Made by a program: the position numbers and the translations under genes
In this document: positions 52,082 to 59,749 of the stretch, one piece after another
Numbering within the stretch: position 1 is the stretch's first letter
Layout of the letters: each line of letters begins with the position of its first letter
The notes under the pieces: model-generated
Databases searched by the model: none
Told to the model about the DNA's origin: nothing
The model's input: only the letters and a program-made list of their open reading frames with translations
Assembly: GCA_963204915.1 (NCBI GenBank)
Contig: CAUJHS010000067.1
Location: forward strand, 1 to 64,000
Reading direction: 5' to 3'
DNA: 64,000 bases
From: Planctomycetota bacterium
Lineage (GTDB): Bacteria; Planctomycetota; Planctomycetia; Pirellulales; Pirellulaceae

Positions 52082-54385
52082 ATGACGACTTCGGGTATCT
52101 ACAAGCGTCGACAGCCGCCTAAACGAGGCGGAAGTTTAGAACTTCCGCCGCATCGAATGACGCGACTTGCGCAAATCCTGCGCCGGCGGAGCGTCGTGTT
52201 GCGATTGCTGATATGCGTCGTTTCCATCGCCGCCATGTGCGTGATCACGCGCGCCTGGGAGCCGCCGTTCGCCTGGCGTACGCGCTCCGTTCCTTTGCGC
52301 GACCTGACGGCCCGGGTCGAGTTTTCGGTCATCGATCTTGATGCGACCCGGCGCGCCGAAGACAAAGCACGACGCGATGTGATCGCCCGTTATGTCAACG
52401 ATCCGCAATTGCTGGATGAATTGCAGCACGTGCTCATTGACAAGGTGTTTCAACTCGTTTCGGCGCCGACGTATGCAGATGTCGATAAAACCGTTTGGAA
52501 TGAGTTTTTCGCCGTGGCCGAACAGTCGGTTCCTCCGGACGAAAAGGCGCGTGAACAAGCTTATACGCAACTTCGCGAAGCGCTCAGCGGCGACGCCGAA
52601 CTAAATGGCTTGAAAACCGCCGTTGGCGCCGCCTTGGGCACTTTCCGCCGAAGCGGCTTGCTGGACAAGATGGGGCATGAGCCAGAACAAGGCAGCCACG
52701 TTGAAATCTTGGTGCATCCGCCGGGGATCGTCGACGAGGCGGAGCGGTACGCTGTAGAGCAAGTTCGCATTCCCGAAGTGCAAAAAACCTTGCGGGATCG
52801 GTTGAAAGCCGAATTGCAAAAACAATACATGGATCCCGCGCAAGCCGAGCAGGCGGCGCAACGCTTTTTTGAGTTTCTCGGCCCGCGATTACCCACGACG
52901 CTTACATTCAACCAAGAGGCCACCGAAGCTGCGGCTAAACAGGCCGCCTCGAAGGTTGAGCCCCGCTTAACCACCTACGCGCCAGGCGACAAGCTTAAAG
53001 ATATTCGCGCGGGAAGCCCGCTCACGGAGAACGACCGCAAGCTCTTACAAGCCGAGTACGATGCGATGGTCGGCCAAATGAGCATTCAGGAAAAGCTCAT
53101 ACGAGTTGGCGCGAATGTGGGCATGTACGTGGCGTTGTATATCTTATGCGGCTTTTACATGCTGCGCCGCGAACCGCAATCGGTGGAGAACTTCCGTTCG
53201 CTGATCATCTTGTTGAGTTTTGTGGTCGTGACCGTGGCCTTGGCCTGGATCGCATCCACCGACAATTGGCGTTTGGAGCTTGTTCCGATGCTGGTCTTCG
53301 GGATGACGCTGACCATCGCCTACCGGCAGGAGCTGTCGTTGCTGCTCTCGGCCGCGGTGGCGCTGATTGTGGTCCTCACGTTAGGACTGGGGTTGGCGGA
53401 GTTTGTGATTTTGCAAGCCGGCGTCGCCGCTTCGATACTCACGCTCCACCGTGTACGCACCCGAACCAAGTTGATCTATGTAGGGTTGTGGGCCGCGGTT
53501 GCTGTGACGATGACCGCAGCGGGCGTCCACATTGTGGCGGGAGAAACGCCATCGAAGCCACTCGTGTTTGACTCGCTGTGGTTTGGTTTTTCCGCGGTAT
53601 TGGCTGGCGTGTTAATTACGGGGGTTTTGCCATTTATTGAGTCCATCTTCGACGTGCAAACCGACCTGAGTTTGCTGGAGCTGGGCGATCAAACGCACCC
53701 GCTATTGCAGGAATTAGTGCGACGCGCGCCGGGCACCTACAACCATTCCATCAACGTCGCTTCGATTGCGGAGGCCGCCGCCGAGTCGATTGGCGCGAAT
53801 GGTTTGCTCGTGCGCGTAGGCGCCTACTTCCACGACATCGGCAAGATGCTCAAGCCGGCGTACTTTGTTGAAAATCAAAGCACGCTTGGCGGTAACCGGC
53901 ACGATGCGCTCGCTCCCGCCATGAGCACGCTTGTGATTATCGCCCATGTGAAGGACGGCGCGGAAATGGCGCGCCAGCATCACCTTCCTCAACGGGTGAT
54001 CGACTTTATCGAACAACACCATGGCACCACGCTGGTGGAGTATTTCTATCGTCAGGCTAGCCGGCAAAGTGAAAGCAACCCGGACGCCGCCGAGGTGGAT
54101 GAAAGCAACTTTCGTTACCCGGGCCCGAAACCGCAAACGAAAGAGGCTGCGGTCATGATGTTGTCCGACGCGGTAGAGAGCGCAAGCCGCGCCCTGAGCG
54201 ATCCGGCGCCGGCGCGCATCGAAAACCTGGTCGAAGAAATCGCCATGAAGCGGCTCCTGGATGGCCAGTTCGACGAATGCGGGCTTACCCTCGAAGAGCT
54301 GCGCACCGTGCAGAACAGCTTGATTAAGTCGCTAACCGCCGTGTATCACGGCCGGGTGAAGTACCCCGATCAGCAAACCGCATGA
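52082..54385 (+). CDS. 7TM-HD membrane phosphodiesterase (PgpH/YqfF-like)
   Basis: A 767-residue membrane protein. After a membrane anchor at about residues 40-58 comes a periplasmic 7TMR-HDED sensor (about 60-330), seven TM helices (about 335-520), and a cytoplasmic HD domain (about 540-720) with TYNHSINVASIAEAAAESIG, VGAYFHDIGKMLKPAYFVEN and IIAHVKDGAEMARQHHLPQ. In Firmicutes such proteins hydrolyse c-di-AMP (PgpH); whether this one does is not known. ybeY overlaps its stop by four bases. Confidence 0.88.
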   Translation: MTTSGIYKRRQPPKRGGSLELPPHRMTRLAQILRRRSVVLRLLICVVSIAAMCVITRAWEPPFAWRTRSVPLRDLTARVEFSVIDLDATRRAEDKARRDVIARYVNDPQLLDELQHVLIDKVFQLVSAPTYADVDKTVWNEFFAVAEQSVPPDEKAREQAYTQLREALSGDAELNGLKTAVGAALGTFRRSGLLDKMGHEPEQGSHVEILVHPPGIVDEAERYAVEQVRIPEVQKTLRDRLKAELQKQYMDPAQAEQAAQRFFEFLGPRLPTTLTFNQEATEAAAKQAASKVEPRLTTYAPGDKLKDIRAGSPLTENDRKLLQAEYDAMVGQMSIQEKLIRVGANVGMYVALYILCGFYMLRREPQSVENFRSLIILLSFVVVTVALAWIASTDNWRLELVPMLVFGMTLTIAYRQELSLLLSAAVALIVVLTLGLGLAEFVILQAGVAASILTLHRVRTRTKLIYVGLWAAVAVTMTAAGVHIVAGETPSKPLVFDSLWFGFSAVLAGVLITGVLPFIESIFDVQTDLSLLELGDQTHPLLQELVRRAPGTYNHSINVASIAEAAAESIGANGLLVRVGAYFHDIGKMLKPAYFVENQSTLGGNRHDALAPAMSTLVIIAHVKDGAEMARQHHLPQRVIDFIEQHHGTTLVEYFYRQASRQSESNPDAAEVDESNFRYPGPKPQTKEAAVMMLSDAVESASRALSDPAPARIENLVEEIAMKRLLDGQFDECGLTLEELRTVQNSLIKSLTAVYHGRVKYPDQQTA

Positions 54386-54822
54386 TCCAAGTTGATGTCG
54401 CGAATCGCCAGGACTTGTTGACGTTGGATCGGTCGCGTTTGGTCGAAGCAGTACGCGCCGTATTGCATGCGGGTGGGGTCACGAAGGCGACGGTCAGCGT
54501 TGCAATTGTCGACGACCCCGAGATCCACCGACTCAATCGGGTCCATCTTCAACACGATTATCCTACCGATGTTCTGAGTTTTCTTCTGGATGACGCCGAC
54601 GGTGTGGACGGGGAAATTGTAGTAAGCGCTGAAACGGCGCTGATTTCCGCGGCGCGCTATGGATGGTCGCCCTTTGACGAGTTGTTGTACTACGTCGTGC
54701 ATGGCGCCCTTCATCTCATTGGCTACGACGATCAAACCCCCGACGCGCTATCGCTCATGCGCGAGCGTGAGGATCAGATTCTCGCCCAGCTGGGACATCC
54801 GGAAATCAAGCGAGATGCGTAA
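54382..54822 (+). CDS. ybeY: rRNA maturation endoribonuclease YbeY
   Basis: A 146-residue single-domain RNase needed for 16S rRNA 3'-end processing and ribosome quality control. It shows YPTDVLSFLLDDADGVDGEI and the metal motif HGALHLIGYDDQTP. In E. coli YbeY the motif is HGxLHLxGYDH with three His ligands; here the third is Asp followed by Gln. Start at 54382 overlaps the previous stop (ATGA). Confidence 0.9.
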   Translation: MIQVDVANRQDLLTLDRSRLVEAVRAVLHAGGVTKATVSVAIVDDPEIHRLNRVHLQHDYPTDVLSFLLDDADGVDGEIVVSAETALISAARYGWSPFDELLYYVVHGALHLIGYDDQTPDALSLMREREDQILAQLGHPEIKRDA

Positions 54823-54847
54823 AGCCCCGCGAGCACGCCGCCACCGC

Positions 54848-56611
54848 TCACAAACTGCGTAAGTACGCCGTCAACGCGTTGATGTCTTCTTGAGGCAACG
54901 GTTGCTCAATTTGATGACCGTGAACTTCAAACACGTCGGCCAAAGTCGCTGCTCGGCCGTCGTGAAAGTAAGGGCCGCGTTGTCCCGCGCCCCGCAGCGA
55001 CGGCGGATTAAACTCTCGGTTGCCTTGGGTGTCGGTCAAGCCTACATCGTAGGCGGCGGCGCTCGTGAAGGTGGGCGCGGCGTGACAGCGGTCACAGCGT
55101 TGTGATGTAAAGATCGCCTGGCCGCGAGCAATCAACGATACGTCGGCCTTGCCGCGAAGCGCGTCTCGGCTCGGCGGCGGCGCGAGGGTGTGCAAGTAGG
55201 CAAGCAGCGCATTGACCTCCTCATCGCTGGGCGGCTCGTCTCGCTGCATGGTCTTTTGCACCGAGTTCCTTATCTGCGCATCAAGGCTCGCCACCGTTCC
55301 ATTCCAGGCGTAGGGTGCGGTATCGGCCGCGCCCAGTAGCGACAAGACGCGCTTGGGTGCGCCAAACGACGCATCGCTGAAGTTGTCGTTTAACATTCCA
55401 TTCGTGTGGCCGTCGGTATGGCAACTATGGCAGCTCATCCAACGATCGTGGGACATCGCGCCGTCGTAGAATAGCATTTCGCCCCGATCGGCCAGGGAAA
55501 GCTCGGCGTGCGGACCGAGCTTGACCGTTCCCGCGATTTGCTCGCGTTTGACGTCGATGATCGAGATCGAGTCGTCAAACGTATTCGCCACGTAGGCAAA
55601 ACTGCCGTCGCGCGAAAATATCGCGGCTGTCGGCCGCTGTCCCACTTCGAGGCGACGCAAGCCAAAATCTTGCTCCTTGCCGATCGCCACTTGATTGGCG
55701 CCGCCTAATGCGACCGCCACCACGCCTTGCGGCGACATCGCCAAAGCCGCGGGGTCGGCGCCGCCGCGACCCGCTTCTCCCAGGGGATGCATGTGCGCTC
55801 CGGCGTAAAGCTCCGCCTCTGGGGCGAGCAGAGCCTCCAAGGGGAGCCAGCGCAGGTCATTGGAGAGCAACATTCCCCAGTGAACATCGTTCTGTACCGT
55901 GTGCGCCAGTTCGTTCAACATTTGATGAGCGACGGCGACCATGGATCCATTGAGCGTCAACTGAAGGCCGCGAATATTATGTGCAGGAAATTCGCGTGTC
56001 GCGGACAGGGCGCCCGTGTTCGTCTTGATGACGCCAATGCGCCCCACGAACGCGTCGGCCACAAGGAGCTGTTCGTCGTTTGGCGTGAGAAGCATTTTCC
56101 GAGGCGGAAACGGCAGGTCGATTTCACGAACAATCTTGAAGCCTTCCTCCTCCGTCGTCGGCGCGAGCGCCTCGGTGAGGCGATGCGACCAAAGGGAGCT
56201 TACGAAGACTCGACGCCCATCGTGCGCCAGGATCGCTTCGACCGGATCAGGGCTCACCGGCGTGCGTGCGATCATGCGAATGTCGGCGCCTTGGGCCTTG
56301 AGCATCAGCAGTTCGCTCTTTGCTGCGTCGACCGCCAAGAGTCGACCGTCGGCGAACGCGGTCAGGTTGACCAACCGTTCGCCTATGTCATATTCGCGCA
56401 CCACGGAGCGCTGCTCAAGGTGGAGAACCGAAACGCTGCCGCTCCGCTGATTGGCGGTGTACAGATAGTTACCGTCGGTCGAGAGCGCCAACGCGACGGG
56501 CCGCCGCAGTCGCGGTTGGAGTGCGACGTCGTCCGCGCGTGACGCTCCGGAAGCGATCCACATGACGGCGGTAAACAGGCTGGCGCAGGCAGGCGAGGAG
56601 GAGATTCGCAT
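54848..56611 (-). CDS. Exported beta-propeller and di-haem cytochrome c protein
   Basis: A 587-residue exported protein. Signal peptide at about 1-25. Residues about 30-370 form WD/YVTN-like propeller repeats (PVALALSTDGNYLYTANQRS, SRDGSFAYVANTFDDSISII). The carboxy 200 residues form a cytochrome c peroxidase/MauG-like unit with two CxxCH haem sites, CHSCHTDGH and CDRCHAAP, and the end motif PSLRGAGQRGPYFHDGRAAT. This fusion occurs in many planctomycete and proteobacterial proteins with electron-transfer or oxidation roles. Start at 56611 is chosen because the signal peptide then sits at the amino end. Confidence 0.85.
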   Translation of the reverse strand: MRISSSPACASLFTAVMWIASGASRADDVALQPRLRRPVALALSTDGNYLYTANQRSGSVSVLHLEQRSVVREYDIGERLVNLTAFADGRLLAVDAAKSELLMLKAQGADIRMIARTPVSPDPVEAILAHDGRRVFVSSLWSHRLTEALAPTTEEEGFKIVREIDLPFPPRKMLLTPNDEQLLVADAFVGRIGVIKTNTGALSATREFPAHNIRGLQLTLNGSMVAVAHQMLNELAHTVQNDVHWGMLLSNDLRWLPLEALLAPEAELYAGAHMHPLGEAGRGGADPAALAMSPQGVVAVALGGANQVAIGKEQDFGLRRLEVGQRPTAAIFSRDGSFAYVANTFDDSISIIDVKREQIAGTVKLGPHAELSLADRGEMLFYDGAMSHDRWMSCHSCHTDGHTNGMLNDNFSDASFGAPKRVLSLLGAADTAPYAWNGTVASLDAQIRNSVQKTMQRDEPPSDEEVNALLAYLHTLAPPPSRDALRGKADVSLIARGQAIFTSQRCDRCHAAPTFTSAAAYDVGLTDTQGNREFNPPSLRGAGQRGPYFHDGRAATLADVFEVHGHQIEQPLPQEDINALTAYLRSL

Positions 56612-56773
56612 CGTCGCACTTTCTTTCCAACGAGCGAGACACGCGGAGGAGAAGTTACAGTAAAATGTCGCACAAGTCGCGGCCGCGGACAAGCCAAACC
56701 GCACCGCGGCCACTTGGCTAAAGACGATATTACTTGTTTTTGACATAAACTGGTTCTTGCCCACCTCGTGCCG

Positions 56774-57604
56774 ATGACTGCGTCTGAGATTGAAATCGTG
56801 AATGCTTCCTGTCCGCGCGGCCCCTTTCGCGCGGCGATCTTTGATTTTGACGGAACACTTTCATTGCTGCGCCGCAATTGGCAAGATGTGATGATTCCGA
56901 TGATGGTCGATGAGTTGGCCGCCACGGGAACACGCGAGACACGCGAGCAATTACACGCTGCCGTGGAAGACTTCGTGATGCGGCTGAACGGACGTCAGAC
57001 CATCTATCAGATGATTCAATTGACCGAGGAGATTTCTCGTCGAGGAGGCAAACCGCAATCGCCGTTAGAATACAAACGCCGGTATCATGACTTGCTATGG
57101 CGACAGGTTGGCGGACGTGTTGAAGCGGTTCAGACGGGACGTGTTCCTGCTGAGGAAATGACCGTCCCCGGGTCTCGCTTGCTGCTTACGCAACTACGCG
57201 ACGCGGGCGTTACGTTGTACCTGGCTTCCGGAACCGATTTGTCCTACGTCCAAAATGAACTGAAGACGCTGGAACTAGAAGGTTTTTTCGGACCTCGCGT
57301 TTATGGCGCCTTGGACGATTATAAGAAGTTCTCCAAGGCGATGGTGGTGGCTCAAATTATCGAGGAGACCGGCGTGCCAGGTGAAGCGTTGGTCGGCTTT
57401 GGCGACGGGTTCGTTGAAATCCAAGAGGTCAAGAAAGTGGGCGGCTTGGCGATCGGCGTGGCCAGCAATGAAGAGACCCGGCAGGGTGTCAACGACTGGA
57501 AACGCAACCGATTGATCCAAGCCGGGGCCGACGTCATCATCGGCGACTACCGCGGCATTGACGAATTGACCCGTTTGATGAATTTGTCGCCGCAAAACGC
57601 CTGA
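56774..57604 (+). CDS. HAD-superfamily hydrolase
   Basis: A 276-residue phosphatase-like protein. Motif I is AAIFDFDGTLSLL, motif II is YLASGTDLSY, and motifs III-IV are around KKFSKAMVVA and VGFGDGFVEIQEVKKVGGLA. The long cap domain between about 35 and 125 is helical. First of a three-gene set with an unknown protein and a PfkB kinase, suggesting sugar-phosphate chemistry. Start uncertain: GTG at 56768 or ATG at 56774; no ribosome binding site. Confidence 0.85.
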   Translation: MTASEIEIVNASCPRGPFRAAIFDFDGTLSLLRRNWQDVMIPMMVDELAATGTRETREQLHAAVEDFVMRLNGRQTIYQMIQLTEEISRRGGKPQSPLEYKRRYHDLLWRQVGGRVEAVQTGRVPAEEMTVPGSRLLLTQLRDAGVTLYLASGTDLSYVQNELKTLELEGFFGPRVYGALDDYKKFSKAMVVAQIIEETGVPGEALVGFGDGFVEIQEVKKVGGLAIGVASNEETRQGVNDWKRNRLIQAGADVIIGDYRGIDELTRLMNLSPQNA

Positions 57605-57657
57605 TGTTGGCGTGGAATACCGCCCGGGTAGCACCTTCCAAAACGTAGAACTTGTCA

Positions 57658-58632
57658 ATGCCTTTGTATCCTCAATTTGATCGCTCGCGGTTGAAGATTC
57701 GGCCCTTGGCCGAGCGGGTGCATGATCTCAGTCACGAAACCTTGTTACCTCTCGATCATGTGCCAGCGCCGCTGGACGAGTGCGCAATGCGAGATCTTGC
57801 GACGCTGGGGGCTCGGCTGGTCGAGGCGCGTCGCCGCGGTGCTGCCGTACTCCTGCTCATGGGCGCTCACGTGATTCGTGCAGGAGTGGCCCATCAGTTG
57901 ATCGACTTGATGGAGCGCGGCCTGGTGACCCACGTGGGAATGAATGGGGCGGGCCCGATTCACGATTATGAAATGGCGCGCATTGGCGCAACCTGCGAAA
58001 GCGTGGCGCGCTATATTCGCAGCGGCGAGTTTGGACTCTGGCGCGAAACTGCCGAGATGAACGACATTGTTCAGCAAGGAGCGGCGGCCGGCATGGGGTT
58101 GGGCGAGTCACTAGGGCGAGCGATTCTCGAGAGCGACTTTCCCTACAAGGAAACGAGCGTTCTGGCGGCCGGAGTGCGGTTGGGTGTGCCGGTGACCGTT
58201 CACATCGGCGTTGGCTACGACATTACGCATGAACATCCGAATTTTGACGCGGCGTCGTATGGCGTGGCCAGCTATCGCGACTTTTTGACGGTGGCTCATA
58301 CGGTCAACCAGTTGGAGGGCGGCGCCTTTCTGTGCTTTGGCTCCGCGGTGATGGGGCCCGAGGTCTACCTTAAGGCGCTTTCGATGGCCCGAAACGTGGC
58401 GCACCAGGAAGGCCGTCAAATTGCCCATTTCACAACCGCCGCGTTCGATTTGATTCGTATCGAGGGGGAGTTTCAACAGGAAGCTCCCAAAAGCAACCCG
58501 CAATACTATTACCGCCCTTGGAAAACGATTCTCGTACGTACCGTCGCCGATGGGGGAGAAAGTTTCTACGTGTGTGGCGACCATCGTCATACCTTGCCCC
58601 ACTTGCGTCTTGCCGCTCTTGCGGTGGAATAA
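57658..58632 (+). CDS. Unknown protein between HAD and PfkB genes (deoxyhypusine-synthase-like fold suspected)
   Basis: A 324-residue soluble protein of no family that I can name firmly. ALRDLAT-type helices are followed by GAAVLLLMGAHVIRAGVAHQ, LVTHVGMNGAGPIHDYEMAR, AGVRLGVPVTVHIGVGYDIT, LEGGAFLCFGSAVMGPEVYL and GESFYVCGDHRHTLPHL. The GMNGAGPIHDYE segment recalls the NAD-binding region of deoxyhypusine-synthase-like proteins, but the lysine motif of that family was not seen. It may bind a dinucleotide or nucleotide. The tight trio with HAD and PfkB genes suggests a small biosynthetic or salvage path. Confidence 0.75.
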   Translation: MPLYPQFDRSRLKIRPLAERVHDLSHETLLPLDHVPAPLDECAMRDLATLGARLVEARRRGAAVLLLMGAHVIRAGVAHQLIDLMERGLVTHVGMNGAGPIHDYEMARIGATCESVARYIRSGEFGLWRETAEMNDIVQQGAAAGMGLGESLGRAILESDFPYKETSVLAAGVRLGVPVTVHIGVGYDITHEHPNFDAASYGVASYRDFLTVAHTVNQLEGGAFLCFGSAVMGPEVYLKALSMARNVAHQEGRQIAHFTTAAFDLIRIEGEFQQEAPKSNPQYYYRPWKTILVRTVADGGESFYVCGDHRHTLPHLRLAALAVE

Positions 58633-58678
58633 ACTCGCGTGCTGCGCGTTACGCCGTCCTGTCCTGCTGGTGGCCGCC

Positions 58679-59719
58679 ATGTTGTCTGAATCTCGGTTGA
58701 AGTCGCTCTTGGAGCGTTTTCCCCATTTGAACATTGCCCTGCTGGGCGATCTTTTTCTCGATCGCTACTTGGAAATTGATGCGGCCGCCGATGAACCGTC
58801 GGTGGAAACGGGGTTGACGGCGTATCAGGTGGTGCGGGTACGCAATTCGCCGGGAGCGCTGGGTACGGTAATGAATAATCTCGCAGCGCTGGGCGTAGGG
58901 CGGCTTCTTCCCGTGAGCGTGATCGGCGACGACGGCCACGGTTTCGACTTGCGTCGTGAAGTGGAGAAACTGCCCACTGATTTGAGCTATCTCGTGCAGG
59001 CTTCCGAGAGGCTTACGCCAACTTACACCAAGCCGATGCGGCAAGACGAGCGTGGAGATTGGGTGGAATTAAACCGGCTCGACGTGCGCACGCGGAGTCC
59101 GCTGTCGGAAACGGACGAGGCCGCGCTACTCATGCAATTGGAGCGAGCGTGGAGCGTTGCCGATGGACTCATTGTGCTTGACCAACTGATGGACGAAAAC
59201 TGCGGCGTGGTCAATCAGAACGTGCGAGCGCGTCTTGCGCAATTGAACCAGCGAGATCCCGAAAAACTCGTTTTTGTTGATAGTCGCGGCTTCTTGGACG
59301 CCTTCGCGTGCGGCATGCTCAAGGGGAATCGCCGTGAAGTATGCCGCGCCGCAGGGATCGACGCGTTGACGCCCGCGTCCGTCGAGCAGGCCGTTACGGC
59401 GCTTGCACAACGAACACGCCGACCTGCATTCGCTACGGTGGGAGAAGAAGGGATTGTCGTCGCTTCCGTTGACGGTCCGTGCCAGAAAATACCAGCCATC
59501 GCTGTACCCGGACCAATTGATGTCGTCGGCGCCGGCGACAGCGCCACAGCCGGGCTCGTCGCCTCGATGTTGGCTGGCGGCAACTTGATAGAAGCTGCAG
59601 AGACCGCGTGTTTGATCGCCTCGATTACCGTGCAGCAACTTGGCACGACGGGCGTTGCGACGCCAGAGCAGGTGCTCCAGCGTCATCAGCAGCACGCAGG
59701 TCACTCACGGGGCGAGTGA
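58679..59719 (+). CDS. PfkB-family carbohydrate/nucleoside kinase
   Basis: A 346-residue ribokinase-fold kinase. NIALLGDLFLDRYLEID opens the domain, NSPGALGTVMNNLAALG is the substrate-binding motif, ADGLIVLDQLMDENCGVV and DPEKLVFVDSRGFLDAFA are in the core, and PIDVVGAGDSATAGLVASML is motif 2 with the catalytic Asp (DxxGAGD). It resembles the HldE/RfaE kinase branch in NxPGAxGxV-N-N-L. Third gene of the trio; the start at 58679 lies 46 bases after the previous stop. Confidence 0.9.
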   Translation: MLSESRLKSLLERFPHLNIALLGDLFLDRYLEIDAAADEPSVETGLTAYQVVRVRNSPGALGTVMNNLAALGVGRLLPVSVIGDDGHGFDLRREVEKLPTDLSYLVQASERLTPTYTKPMRQDERGDWVELNRLDVRTRSPLSETDEAALLMQLERAWSVADGLIVLDQLMDENCGVVNQNVRARLAQLNQRDPEKLVFVDSRGFLDAFACGMLKGNRREVCRAAGIDALTPASVEQAVTALAQRTRRPAFATVGEEGIVVASVDGPCQKIPAIAVPGPIDVVGAGDSATAGLVASMLAGGNLIEAAETACLIASITVQQLGTTGVATPEQVLQRHQQHAGHSRGE

Positions 59720-59725
59720 CCTGCG
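59695..59725. repeat. Short inverted repeat at the convergent end of the PfkB and pyrophosphatase genes
   Basis: CGCAGGTCACTC-ACGGGGC-GAGTGACCTGCG, a 12-base perfect stem. It overlaps the PfkB stop and lies 25 bases from the opposite-strand stop. The core GAGTGACC is also in the family A elements. It may stop transcripts from both sides, but there is no T-run. Confidence 0.6.
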
Positions 59726-59749
59726 TTGCCGCGTCGGTCTGACGTTGCT

